This document shows positions 34,011 through 44,947 of a stretch of DNA of 64,000 bases, in pieces; position 1 is the first letter of the stretch; each line of letters opens with the position of its first letter. Below the pieces are notes generated by a model that saw only the letters and a list, made by a program, of their open reading frames with translations, did no database searches and had not been told where the DNA came from. The stretch is from Agrypnia vestita (taxonomy: Eukaryota; Arthropoda; Insecta; Trichoptera; Phryganeidae). The stretch lies in NCBI GenBank assembly GCA_016648135.1, contig JADDOH010023187.1, positions 124,001-188,000 of the forward strand, given 5' to 3'. The position numbers and the translations under genes were made by a program.

Positions 34011-35415
34011 CATGTTGAATTTATTTCAATAAAAAAGTGGTATTTACAAAGTTATTTTATATAAATTATAATATTTTAGCTACTACCGGCATTTAAAGAT
34101 TTGTGACTCGCTTTATAAAAAGTGGATTGCTAAAAAAAAAAATATATTGGAAATGTGTTTTCTTTAATATATAAATAATTCTGTTCAATTTTCCGTTACT
34201 TTTTTGACAGTCTCGTAATTTATTATTTTCAGTTTTTAACATGTTATGATACAGGTGACAGATAGCTGATTATGATCGTGTAAATTGAATAAATAAATAG
34301 TTTAGTTTTAAATAAATTAAAAGAGCATTTCATTGCTTGTATGCACAGCCAGAATATACCCGAAACAGTTCGATTGGTACCTAGTACTGTAACGTATCTA
34401 CCTGTACACCTAAGCTAAATACCTAACTATAAAGTTTAATAATATAAGTTTTACGAAAAGCCCAAAGCTTGAGACTTTAAGCTACCGAATTAAGCTTTAT
34501 TACAACTTTTGTGACTTTTAAGCACACTCTTTATGCTTTAAGCTACTAGATAAAAACTTAAGTCGAACTTAGAACTTCGGAAGTATATTTACATGAAAGC
34601 TAATATTATTTTTTTTTTGTTAAGAATTTATATTTTCAAAATTGGCCAGTCGTGATCTATCTAGTGGTTAGGAAAATTCCTCCTCCGTTGTGTCCGTAGC
34701 TATCCAAAATTCTTTTGATACGTGGTGAAATTCGTATTCTTATTAACGCGACTAGACTAATATAGAACGAATTCTTACCTAACTATAGAAATAACAAACG
34801 CACGTAACTAATCCGTACTCGTCCTTCTAGAAACCGATCTAGAATTCTACAGTTTCGCCTATATGAGAGATATCCGATATCGTCCACGTCCGGAGTCGGC
34901 CTAAAAGCCAATTATAAGCGGCGAAGCCGAGGAATAAACGCTAGTAGCAAAACTCCCTTACATTGTACCGCCATAACTATAATACTACCGGGGTTAAAAT
35001 ACTGTAATATAAAACAATACAACCGTTGCCAAGTTAACGGCATACGCTAAAGATTCCGCCCGCTTTGATTATCAATACCTCATAATAGCAGCTTAGAACA
35101 GTGTTAGCGCAACCGCACGCGGTACCCATTTACGACAGATTTACAAGATATAATAGCATACGTTATATTCAAAACACAAGTAAGAAACCTACCAATAGCG
35201 CATCCCACGTTGTCCGATCTGCTCAATCTGTTCATAGTACATAGTAGAGGAAGACAAACATATTTATATTCACAACAACTAGGCGCAACAGAGGCTCAGG
35301 GCAAGCTTTGTCTGACATTATCGCAGCCCGAGATTCTAAGGGAATGGAAGATACAGATTTGTAAGTGAAATTTAAGAAGTGTCTAACCACTTCTGTTCAA
35401 ACGTGGATTCTAGAT

Positions 35416-35470
35416 GCCCCCCCCCCCTGTAGGGGGGAGGGGGATGCGGCCCCAGAGCATCGCCGCATCC
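35416..35470. repeat. Two strong hairpins in the 5.6-kb repeat
   Basis: A run of 11-12 C, then TGTA and a G-run form a C/G hairpin. Directly after it, GGATGCGG and CCGCATCC pair across a 13-base loop. The same pair occurs at 51371-51424. These are the most stable structures in an otherwise A+T-rich element. Confidence 0.75.
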
Positions 35471-37059
35471 GGTGGTTAACTCCTGTTTAGACATAACCTC
35501 CCACACTAAGCTGCAGACCAAGATCAAGCCGAGACTCTATTGCTCCTGCTGGAATCCCCCGAAGTCCTCGCTTCCCGGCGACAAACATATCAGGAAGAAA
35601 TCCCGCGTCTGATATTAGGTTTGTATATTATCCCGCGGAGCAGTCAAATTGACTGGTGTATAATGATGAGGATCCCACGTTGCGGCTACATGAGCCGGAT
35701 TATTATGATGTTTACTGCCGATTAAAGGGCTGAATGAACTAACTGGGTGACTGGAAAAGACTCTCCCTTGAGCGCGTCAGTCAGAGCCATGTTAGCATCG
35801 CCAAATATAGTTGATGTGATTGATCCCACGGTGTAGTCTTATTGACTAGAGATATTAAATGATGGTAAAACAGCATGATTATTACAGTTGATTGTGAAGT
35901 TCCTGATATGTTTCTCGCTGGCCGGGAAGGGAGAACCCCGAAGGTCTCTGTATACAGCAAGTTAGAAAAGGTGGTGAATGATGAGAATGATGATGTTAGT
36001 AATGCCATCGTGCTCCTGAATGCGGTCCCGATCATAAAGTTGATTGTTAAACTGCTGACAGATCTCGTTCATTAAAGCGGTCCCGAGCATAAGTATTGAT
36101 TGTCGAACTGCTACCTGCATCTTATAATTTCTCGTTCATGAGGAACGTCCTATCTCGTCCTTGAGTACGGAGTTATTACATTCACATACATTCATAACCA
36201 GAGCCCGAGCTCGTCGCACCAAGGGGACTGAAAAGACGTGAGAGGCTCTTCCCCTTAGATGTTAGAGGGGTAACCGCATCAAGACCTTCAGACCATCCTG
36301 TAATTCTTGGCTTTAAAACCCAGTCACAACCGGGTAGATACAGTTAAGATGGCCCTACCTAGTCCCTGACCTAAGGTGTCTCTCCAATCTAATCAGACTC
36401 CATAGCCGAGAACGCGCGCTCCGACATTCGACCCTGTCTTGCCACGCGAGTAGATCCAACTTCATCTTTTTCCACAATCGAAATTCTGCCTCCCAAGATC
36501 ACGGGGCGTGAAAGACGTACGACTCCTCGCCTCCCGACCATGAAGAGACGAACTTCCCCATTCGGTTCTCGTTCATTATCCCATTTATAATCCCCGCGTG
36601 CCTAACCTTCAGAGTCTAGCGCCGGTAATAAGATCTCATTATGCTACGTTGGAAGTTAATATTGCACAACCGGACGAAATACCTATTTTCCGCGAACCTA
36701 TTCAATTTGTAAAACGCAATAATATGTATTTATATATGTTAGTAAAACGTTTGAAATGCAGAATGCACGTATGATGACCTCGCTTCTATCCTAAAGATAA
36801 TTAAGATATAATCCCGACGTTACGTCCCGACATCAGTACTAATTTGTTTCCGCGTCCGTTACCGTCGAACTCTGAACCCACGTAATGAAATGAATAGTGA
36901 CCATGTGACAATGACAAATTATATAGCACGAACATTCCATTTGTTACACATAAGAAAACATCAGGAATAAATAATATTAAAGGTTCTTATCTTAGTTCTG
37001 TAGTTGGTCTGCTTCCGAGATGGCATCCAGATCCGAAGTCATATAACGGGTCCTCTCCA

Positions 37060-37925
37060 AAATTGGGCAATTACCAGCGCCTGTGTAGCCCTTATTTCCC
37101 TTGTATATATATTTTAATATCAGCGCCTGTAAAACTGTATTAGATCCTAGAAACAAGAAAACTATTCCCTCTACGCCGAGCACATGCAGAACATAAACCC
37201 CCTCAATCTAGTTCATCCACGGTTAAGAAAAAAGGCGAAAGAATAGTAATAGTAAAAGGTCCCAACAGAAGTTGAAGTTCTCTGTAAACTGTCCATATCC
37301 TCTAGTTGCGCCTGTGTTTTCCAATAACAACCTTCCAGTCATGTATTTAACATAACGTCCTCCTTGTGTGTATGTGTGCTACAATATCTGTCATCCAGTT
37401 AGTGATTCCCAAAATAGTGTTTCCCTTGTATATATATATATATATATTTCAATATCAGCACCTGTAAAACTGTATTAGATCCTAGAAACAAGAAAACTAT
37501 TCCCTCTACGCCGAGCACATACAGGACATAAACCCCTTCAAACTAGTTCATCTACGCCGTACAGTGATATCACATGCAGACATAACCAATATAATTACAA
37601 ATATGCTTGCGTCCCGCCGACTGGACGCCTGTGTTTTCCAATAACAACTTTCCAGTCATGTATTTAACATAACGTCCTCCTTGTGTGTATGTGTGCTTCA
37701 ATATCTGCCATCCAGTTAATGGTTCCCAAAATAGTGTTTTCCTTGTATATATATTTCAATATCAGCACCTGTAAACCTGTATAGATCCTAGAAACAAGAA
37801 GACTATTCCCTCTACGCCAGCACATACAGAACATAAGCCCTTTCAAACTAGTTCATCTACGCCGTATAGTGATATCACAAGCAGACATAAACAATACAAT
37901 TACAAGTATGCTTGCGTTCTCCCCC
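37060..37925. repeat. Tandem repeat, about 317-bp unit, two full plus one partial copy
   Basis: CGCCTGTGTTTTCCAATAAC starts the units at about 37310 and 37627. A partial earlier unit at 37078 begins at GCGCCTGTG. Each holds a short (TA)n, CAGC(A/G)CCTGTAAA, ATCCTAGAAACAAGAA, CTATTCCCTCTACGCC and a GATATCACA block. The equivalent in the other copy is 53.0-53.83 kb. Confidence 0.8.
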
Positions 37926-38130
37926 ACCTTGGTGGAAATATTCGCATTCGTATTCACCGAATAGTAGGCCTGATATTCGTATTCATGAAGGTAGTATTCG
38001 TTGCATCAAGGTTATTATATTTACAAGTATGTTCAAGTTCCCCCACCTTGGTGGAAATATTCGCATTCGTATTCACCGAATAGTAGGCCTGATATTCGTA
38101 TTCATGAAAGTAGTATTCGTTGCATCACTC
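37911..38130. repeat. 119-bp tandem pair
   Basis: Two units starting CCCCCACCTTGGTGGAAATA (37921 and 38040), each with ATTCGCATTCGTATTCACCG and GGCCTGATATTCGTATTC. CCACCTTGGTGG is an inner palindrome. Same pair at about 53846-54050. Confidence 0.85.
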
Positions 38131-38245
38131 TCAATAATAAAATCATATAGATAAATAATTACGGTAACTCATAAAAATATGATATTACTTATATTAAACG
38201 AACAAAGCAAAACAATCTGTCATATAAGTAAATAACGTGATCACG

Positions 38246-38770
38246 GAAGACCGAAGGTTAACTACCCCTGAACAAACCGCGAACTGCCCACAATAATGGC
38301 AAATGTTGTAGAAACATTTCAAATATCTAATATTGAATGAATAAAACAATGTCATATGAATAACTATCGCGATTACGGAAGGCCGAAGGTTAACCACCCC
38401 TGAACACACCGCGAACTGCCCATAATAGTGAATAATGTTCTAGAAAACATTTCAAATATCTAATATTGAATGAATAAAACAATGTCATATGAAAACTATC
38501 ACGGCTACGGAAGACCGAAGGTTAACCACCCCTGAACACACCGCGAACTGCCCACAATAGTGAAAAATGTTCTAGAAAACATTTCAAATATCTAATATTG
38601 AATGAATAAAACAAGGTCATATGAAAACTATCACGGCTACGGAAGACCGAAGGTTGATCTGATCTAACCGCAAACGACCCACAATAATGGAATATGTTGT
38701 AAAAAAAAAACATTTCAAATATCTAATATTGAATGAATAAAACAATGTCATATGAATAACTATCGCAATT
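38246..38770. repeat. 132-bp tandem array, four units
   Basis: Unit starts GAAGACCGAAGGTTAAC at 38246, 38378, 38510 and 38642. Each unit holds CCACCCCTGAACA, GCGAACTGCCCA and ATTTCAAATATCTAATATTG. The other 5.6-kb copy has only three full units plus a partial, so the array changes length. Confidence 0.85.
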
Positions 38771-39654
38771 AAGGAATATATACAATTCGAAACACGTCTT
38801 TATAAGAACTTGATAGGAACAAATCGTGTTTTCAACGATTGCCTAATGATACGCAATACAAACATGTAACGAGTTCAAATAAACCACACATTCATGTTTT
38901 AATAAAATAAATATAAAATCCAGATGCATTTTTAAAATATATTGTTTGTAGGAAATTCCTCGTACGATTTGAATTTATATCACACTGACAATCGTGATAT
39001 CAAAACCACATAAATACTCCGAATTATCCCCAAGATAACACAAATCATATAGAAATCCGTGTATTCAATCGCCAGTATAGATAACAAAGCATTCTTTTGC
39101 ATAAGGATACATCCGCCCTGAAGAATCTCTCGTACATTCCGAACCTCGCGACATTGAATATACATAATTATTCTGAATTTTAAATCCCACAAACAAACAC
39201 GAAACACCCTTCGTCAGTAAAGTATTCCATTTTAAAGCCTTTATATCTTTGGTAATATATGAATATCAAATTTAAATGATTTTTCATAAGAACAGCGACA
39301 GAATTATATATTTCATAAGCGTTATACAATAATTCCCCCGCTGGAATTATCACAGTCGCAATATTACGATTTCTTGTACATTAAATCCGAAGCGCGTATA
39401 GTAATAATTATCCCTAGGCCCAAAATACGTAACAAAACAATCCACAACATGTATCAATAATTGTTACGATCCAGAAAGTTCTAAATTGAATACACGAAAA
39501 AGGCAATAGAAATAAATAATATTGAAAATGCTTAGCTGTTCGTCGAGTGTTGCTGCCTCTGTGACTCACTGATGGTATTTCGGTCCTCTCTCCACAAGAG
39601 CCTCCGGCCGACGTTGATGCTGAAGAAAGAAGGACGATCCTCGAATTTGTATGG

Positions 39655-39773
39655 CTTATATAGTCTAAATTCCTCGCCATTCTTGACTCCAACCGACGTG
39701 TAAAGGTCAAGTCTAACTCTCCGAAAGCCTCTTATTGGCCGAATTCGTTCCGCGGACAAACGTTCCTGATTGG
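39655..39773 (-). promoter_or_regulatory. Minus-strand CCAAT-CCAAT-TATA promoter of copy 1
   Basis: On the minus strand: CCAAT at 39769-39773, CCAAT at 39734-39738, and TATA box CTATATAAG at 39655-39663, about 70 bases after the second CCAAT. The same layout occurs at the window start and, with a weakened TATA, at 55.63-55.74 kb. Its place about 215-330 bases inside the minus-strand TG end matches an LTR U3 region. Confidence 0.55.
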
Positions 39774-39984
39774 CTCGCTTCATCAGAATCATATAACATA
39801 AAGCCCGCTTTACACGCCCGCGTGCAGAAATAATAACGCTCGCCCGCACCTACTTATCCGGCAGATATTTAATTATAGAGTATTTAACGGTTTGTGAAGC
39901 TTCTCTTTACTATAAACTTTAGCAGATAGATATTTTCGTATAATTTTTCAGCAATGTCTATTTGAATAGGCCAATATCGTTACA

Positions 39985-40363
39985 CCTGGCAAGAGTGGTG
40001 TATCAGAACAAAGTAGTGTGGCGTTTGTATCTTCTCTATCCACTGTGTAATAGTGGATACATATTTAGTTAAAGGTTTATTGTTTCACTTTCTGTATTTG
40101 TACTAACGCTAATATTTTATAAATAAATAATAATTAAATAAAAAAGTAAAAATATAAATATTTCTATATTTCAACAATTGTATAAATTTGTACAGTTCTT
40201 CATCAATATTTTCGACTCTTTTTGAGTACCCCTCCTACCATGCTGACTTAGTCTAGCGTTCGTCACACAAATTTAATAAATTGTTTCAGTTGAATGCTAC
40301 GCGACTTTCAAACAATCTACCCCGATAGCTGCGAGACAGTGACCCGCCCTAAGACTAAAAGAA
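39985..40363. other. Intergenic DNA, no gene seen
   Basis: Nothing recognised. Confidence 0.45.
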
Positions 40364-40392
40364 CTTTCTAGCTGTATTATACAGCTAGAAAG
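40364..40392. repeat. Perfect 13-bp hairpin with 3-base loop
   Basis: CTTTCTAGCTGTA, TTA, TACAGCTAGAAAG. No downstream T-run on either strand, so not an obvious terminator. Confidence 0.85.
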
Positions 40393-41609
40393 ATTTAAAA
40401 AAAATTCTAGCTTTTATTTTATTTTGGTCACTTAAGTCTGTCGTGTTTTAAAATATTGTTGACTCGCCGGGGTAAAGGATTGCGTTAGTGTATATATCGA
40501 AAACTTCAGAGGGTCCCCACCCCGCTTTTAACATTTTGATTCCTTTCTGTATTTGATGCGTGAAAGTAGATATCTTGAACTGTTTCTAAGGTACTGCAAG
40601 CAATAAAGAAACAGATAATATAGAAGAAAAATATAGGTACTATAGATTCACAGATTCTTATAGATTTACACTGAATTCTTTCAAAAAAACAAATTTGAAT
40701 AAGAATGTTTAATTTCTATAATTTAATACCTACTCTCACTTTCGACGAGATAGTATGCGCATTTTGTTAAAATAAAGTAGTTAAAATGATTTAAAAAAAG
40801 ACAAAATATAGATAAAAGGGAACACGTATGTTTTTTCGTTTTTAACGCCACAGCGGTTACGAGTAGGAAATATAATCCCGGGGCATTTTAGAATCCCGGG
40901 CCAGTCCCAAGATTGGCTAAGATAAGCTGCAGATGACTAGGAAATATGGATGTATATGAAAATATGCATATTATATACAATAAAAGTTATTGATTTGAAT
41001 TTTGACACTTATTATAATAAATAAAGGAATTATTATTAGCACAGTACTTTATCAGTCTGTATTTATGTTATATTATAATAAAGCACCTTGCCATGCAATT
41101 ATTTTTAATCGTATAAAATTTAAATCTCCTCTACATTTATTATAATTATCATCCAACAAAGTACGTAATAATATAACTTTTATTTCCCGCATAATATTTT
41201 GCAACAAAATTATGTTTTTTGGTTAGTATACAATTATTTTAAGTGTCAAACAAACTAATTTAGAAATTATTAAGAAACAAAACAATTTAAGGATTATTGA
41301 TAAACAAAACAATAACAAAAAAAATTGTTTCTCATCTATCAAGAATTGGAAGTAATGATGAACAAATCAGTATTTAATTCTTAATCAAACATATAGACGA
41401 TCACCCGATTCCCTCTATAGTATCAGATAATATTAACTGTCCGAAAATATAGAGTAAATTGTATGTATTCAAGGTAGTAAAATGAAAATAGAATTTATGC
41501 AAATTCGACTGTTTACATAAGGACCGTCAATATGGCATATTAAATAATAAAAATACTCAACAGGAAATTAATTAAATATCTGTCTTATTTTTTGGAATTT
41601 GGGAATATA
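40393..41609. other. Intergenic A+T-rich DNA, no gene seen
   Basis: A short CCCGGGGCATT/ATCCCGGGCC pair at 40877-40903 recalls the 9.2-kb MITE but is too short to assign. Confidence 0.45.
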
Positions 41610-41950
41610 TTTTCAGCCTGAGAAGGTTATTGATACTCGAATCACCGAGACGGCTTCTAGTTTGCGACCAACATAAGCAAAGCAGAAAATGCTCTTTCCG
41701 GCTTAGTGGGAGTAATGGTTTTCATGCATTTATATTTTTTTTAATAGAGACCTTGAATTCAATTAATCTTAGTCGCCTATTGCTTTTCTTGCTAGTCAAG
41801 GCCGAATAGTCAATGGAAAATCATGTTGCTTGGCGAGCGTTGACTCGAATGCTGACGCTGCATTTCAGATTGTGTCCCTCCCCAGTGATGATGGGAGGCA
41901 TTATCACAATATTTTTATCTTAATGTCCCGCGTGGGAATATATCGATAAA
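41610..41950. promoter_or_regulatory. Moderate-GC island, candidate regulatory element
   Basis: Balanced composition with CACCGAGACGGC, CTTTCCGGCTTAG, TGACTCGAATGCTGACGC and TGATGATGGGAGGC. No frame. By composition only. Confidence 0.25.
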
Positions 41951-43239
41951 TAGAAGCAGGCAGTAGAAAATAATTACAAATTTATGATTAATAGTCTTCA
42001 GAACTTTATTAGTAATTTCAACTTGAGTATTGATTAGATATTATTTTTGCTCATTCCAACTTCCCGGAAGGATCCAAAGATTTGAAGAGAAAGATGCTAG
42101 TACTTCCACCTTTATTAAAATAAACGTTCGCTCCCACGAAAAGCTTTTAGCATGAAGTATTTTACAGGAAACAAAACGCAGTGTCTTTTCTTCATTATAA
42201 CTTCTCCGCATACTCATTCCTTTAAACCTTTATATTATCTTCGGCAAATTTAATAGACTTATCAAGCCAGGCTTTAAACATTACATCCGACATCTTTTGC
42301 TCGTCACTATTACTCGGTGTACATAGATGGGGTAGACTGGGGCGCAAAGTAAGGAAGTTAATTGCGATCGTGGTAATAGTACATTATTGTACACTCTTAC
42401 GTATGATGGGTATAAAAGCAATAGCAACAATATCCCACTGAGATGTTTCTGAGATAGTTAAATATAAAAAATCTGTCACTACTCAAGATAATTTCTTCGA
42501 AATCTATGAAACCTACATCTTATTTGAAATAAGTTTTTAAAAACAATTGCCACCTCATTTTTCCTTTTATATACGTGTATAATAAATTTTAAATACAAAT
42601 GTTGCTGAGTTTGCTACCAAAAAGTGGACATTATTTATTTTGCTATTTACATGATTGGATATTGCTATCTTCAGGTCCTTCTTTAATATGAAGCGGCCAT
42701 TTTATCACGTGACACATCCTTGGAGATTTGTTCGTTAAAGAGAATATCGCTGTCTATGCTTTTAATAATGATTTAGAAACAGAATTTTCGAAGGGATATA
42801 ATTATATTTCGTACAAAATCTCGCATTCAGTACATTATTATTTGTATTTAGAATAAGTAATCCTTGGTGACTGCATTAAAAATATTTTTTTATTTTTTTA
42901 GATATTGCTGCTTTTGCTTTTAAAGCTCTCTTATTTACTGAATTTTATTTAAGTGGACTGAGACGATTGCTGGCTTTTCAGGCTTCATGGCACATGGGAA
43001 TTCCTAATTAAAAATGTTAAATATATTTATGTAGGCACCAAAATTAAAGAAATACTTAATCTATTTTCGTAGCATCTACATAGTATGTTTTTAAAGTACC
43101 TCAATATGTAATACATATGTATACATAGCACTACTTTTTGTTTCAGATTCAATTGTGATTTTAGGTGAAACTAAATCACTACATTTGGTTGGTTGTATGT
43201 TTCTTTATATTTTAATTCTCTGACAACATAAGTGTTGTA
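41951..43239. other. Intergenic A+T-rich DNA, no gene seen
   Basis: Nothing recognised. Confidence 0.5.
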
Positions 43240-43400
43240 TTATTTCTATCCTGGGACGCGCCCTCGCCCGCCCTCCCTGCCCATCTACCCACAAAGCTCC
43301 CGCGGGCTCTCGAGGACCTCATTACTGCTCACTCAGCACCTCTTTAACCGGTGACCACAAATACGTAGTTTCACGGACGTTAAGAGTTATTAATTTATTT
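43240..43400. other. GC-rich patch, origin unknown
   Basis: CGCCCTCGCCCGCCCTCC, CCCGCGGGCTCTCGAGG and TTAACCGGTGACC within an A+T-rich region. Possibly a transposon UTR or regulatory DNA. Confidence 0.25.
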
Positions 43401-43596
43401 TAAATAATTAATGTATAATATTAAATAACATTGTGTGGTATTATATGTTATGGGTCAGGATACATGACTCTGCCTTCTCCTTCGGTATGCTACTGGTATC
43501 CGTCTTAAACTTTATAGTAAAAAAATACATTTGTATGTAATTTATAAAATAAATATAAATATAAATAAATAATTATTAAGTTGTGCAGGTTAAGTG

Positions 43597-43774
43597 TTAT
43601 TTTAAGTACGACAGCTGTTTCGGCTTGCAAGGCCTTAAGTTACCTTTCCCCTTGGGGTAATTAGATATTTTCGGTGAAGCTCTATTTTTACTAAGTCTTA
43701 TAAATAATTCGATTATACGTGGTGTATCCACTGTTTGGCCTTACAAGCCGAAATAGCTGTCACACTTAAAATAA
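43597..43774. repeat. Inverted repeat with hammerhead-like 3' core
   Basis: Arms 43597-43634 and 43737-43774 are imperfect reverse complements about 100 bp apart. On the minus strand the left arm reads GGCCTTGCAAGCC, GAAACAGCTGTC: a stem II-like hairpin followed by GAAAC and GUC closing a tiny helix III, as in minimal type I hammerheads. The right arm reads the same on plus with GAAATAGCTGTC. The CUGANGA segment is not intact in either arm, so this is at best a decayed ribozyme. Confidence 0.4.
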
Positions 43775-43815
43775 GTAATAATATTTATTAAAATTTGATT
43801 TATTATATTTATCAT

Positions 43816-43817
<2 letters not shown>

Positions 43818-43846
<29 letters not shown>

Positions 43847-43850
43847 TATT
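43818..43850. repeat. A-run plus (TA)n microsatellite
   Basis: About eleven A then about ten AT units. Confidence 0.9.
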
Positions 43851-44084
43851 TTATATTTAATTTTAATCTATCGGGAGTAATCTAAGTATGTAATGTTAAA
43901 TTCTTATCGAAATAAATTTGCATATCGTTAAAGAAATCTAATGTAATTAATAATTGTATTTTATATAACATTGTTTGGATGAGTTGCATTTTGCAAAAAT
44001 AAAATAAAATATGCTGAATGAAAAATTGCCTATTTGTCCTTAAAATAATTAATATCTTTTGTCCCGAATGCGTTCCTTAAACAT

Positions 44085-44265
44085 TCATATAATTACACTA
44101 ATGACCGCAACAGTGGTCACTACCAGCTGCAAAGCGGTCACCATAGCCGAACGTACTGTCAAGCAGTAGGCAAACAGCAACGGCCGCGTAGCGGTCATCA
44201 ACAGCAGCGCAGCGGCTACTATCGGCCGCGCGGCAGGCCAGATCGGCAAAGCAAATGCTAGTACA
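44085..44265. repeat. GC-rich block of short degenerate repeats (AGCGGTCA-type)
   Basis: AGTGGTCACTA, AGCGGTCACCA, AGCGGTCATCA, AGCGGCTACTA and CGGCCGCG motifs recur every 15-45 bases. The overlapping 92-codon minus frame is alanine/leucine/threonine-rich because of these repeats and is not a credible protein. Confidence 0.4.
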
Positions 44266-44699
44266 TAAATAATTTTGCTTTGTATTGAGAATGTCGAGAC
44301 CACCATTGAACCAAAACTCAGTGTTCCAGATTGGGGACTTGTTAAGATGGACGGCAGTAGCACAAACTACTGCATAAGAAAATAGAGATCCTCAATGGAT
44401 CATAATGATGATGTATTTGATTTCTTAAATACATTTTTCTTTACCTTATATTACTGAGTTTTTATAAACTATATATTTTGATTAGTTCTTAACTTTTTGA
44501 TCTCGATAGTGTTGTGATTTCTGTCTTGTGATTTTTCTAATATTGCAATTGTTTCTCGTTGTACAAATTTTTCACAGAAAATATGAAGTCATATTACTAG
44601 CTACATTTTATACTATCACATACTCAATATGCTTTCGTAAACTTCATAAAAATAGTTAATTCATTTATTTCATAATTTTTTTTTGCAATGACAATAGAC

Positions 44700-44900
44700 G
44701 GATCCTTTTACTGATTGCTTTTCTTTCCTCATGATTTGACAGCGCGGAGACTGAGGCTTAAGCCGAGATTGATTGCTCCGTGGCAAGGGGTGGATTAGGT
44801 ATGTAATCAGTGACGATTCAGGGTGCTTTCGCTCTGGCGCTACGTACAGTGTACATGGCTAGCGCTGCACTGGTGAGGTTGCTAGGATCACTTGAAATGT
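44700..44900. other. Moderate-GC block, probably repeat-derived
   Basis: Balanced composition (GCTCCGTGGCAAGGGGTGG, TTTCGCTCTGGCGCTACG, CTAGCGCTGCACTGG). No frame or structure recognised. Confidence 0.25.
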
Positions 44901-44947
44901 TTAGCTCCACATCATTATAACCTCGATTAAAATGATATAAAACTGTG

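Larger units (their letters stand above)
33669..34067. mobile_element. Palindromic hammerhead-bearing (Penelope-type) insertion with 14-bp target duplication
   Basis: The flanks are exact 14-bp direct repeats ATAATATTTTAGCT (33655-33668 and 34068-34081). Inside, arms 33713 to about 33883 and about 33905 to 34067 are near-perfect reverse complements, each running AATTTATATAAA..TTTACAAA, CCACTTTTTTATTGAAATAA, hammerhead core, then ATCTATACTTCGATTTTTAA. The first 44 bases on the left are outside the palindrome. No protein is encoded. Penelope elements are known to occur with inverted terminal repeats and to carry hammerhead motifs; assignment to them is inference. Confidence 0.75.
33600..34135 (-). 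mobile_element. SINE family A copy interrupted by a palindromic insertion
   Basis: The tail lies at 33610-33668 (minus: GTCTTTACCAATTGATTAAT region and CGTTGATTCGATTTTTTTGT). The degraded head lies at 34082-34135 (minus: GCCGGTAGTAGC preceded by TATAAAGCGAGTCACAAATC). The two halves are separated by 33669-34067 and share a duplicated 14-mer at the junctions. Confidence 0.65.
34388..39984 (-). mobile_element. 5.6-kb LTR-like non-coding repeat, copy 1
   Basis: Ends TGTAAC (34388) and GTTACA (39984), the TG...CA form of an LTR with 6-bp inverted termini. It is nearly identical to 50355-55950 throughout, with differences only at scattered bases and in repeat number. On the minus strand the first about 330 bases hold CCAAT, CCAAT and TATA (see separate entry). 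The remaining about 5.2 kb encodes nothing convincing. Internal parts: a poly-C hairpin (35416-35470), a 317-bp tandem set (37.06-37.92 kb), a 119-bp pair (37.91-38.13 kb) and a 132-bp array (38.25-38.77 kb). Flanks show no clear target duplication (GTAC left, CCTG right). I read it as a solo LTR of a very large retrotransposon, or a non-autonomous derivative. Confidence 0.7.

Noticed and set aside
35781..36035. 84-codon minus frame conserved in both giant repeats (also 51736-51990)
   Set aside because: The copies are nearly identical overall, so frame survival is uninformative. Several of the few differences change amino acids, giving no sign of selection.
39532..39849. 105-codon minus frame at the end of giant repeat copy 1
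   Set aside because: It overlaps the TATA and CCAAT boxes and has no equivalent intact frame in copy 2, so it is an incidental reading of promoter DNA.
44085..44363. 92-codon alanine/leucine-rich minus frame as a membrane protein
   Set aside because: Its residues come from repeated AGCGGTCA-type units; no start context or paralogue.
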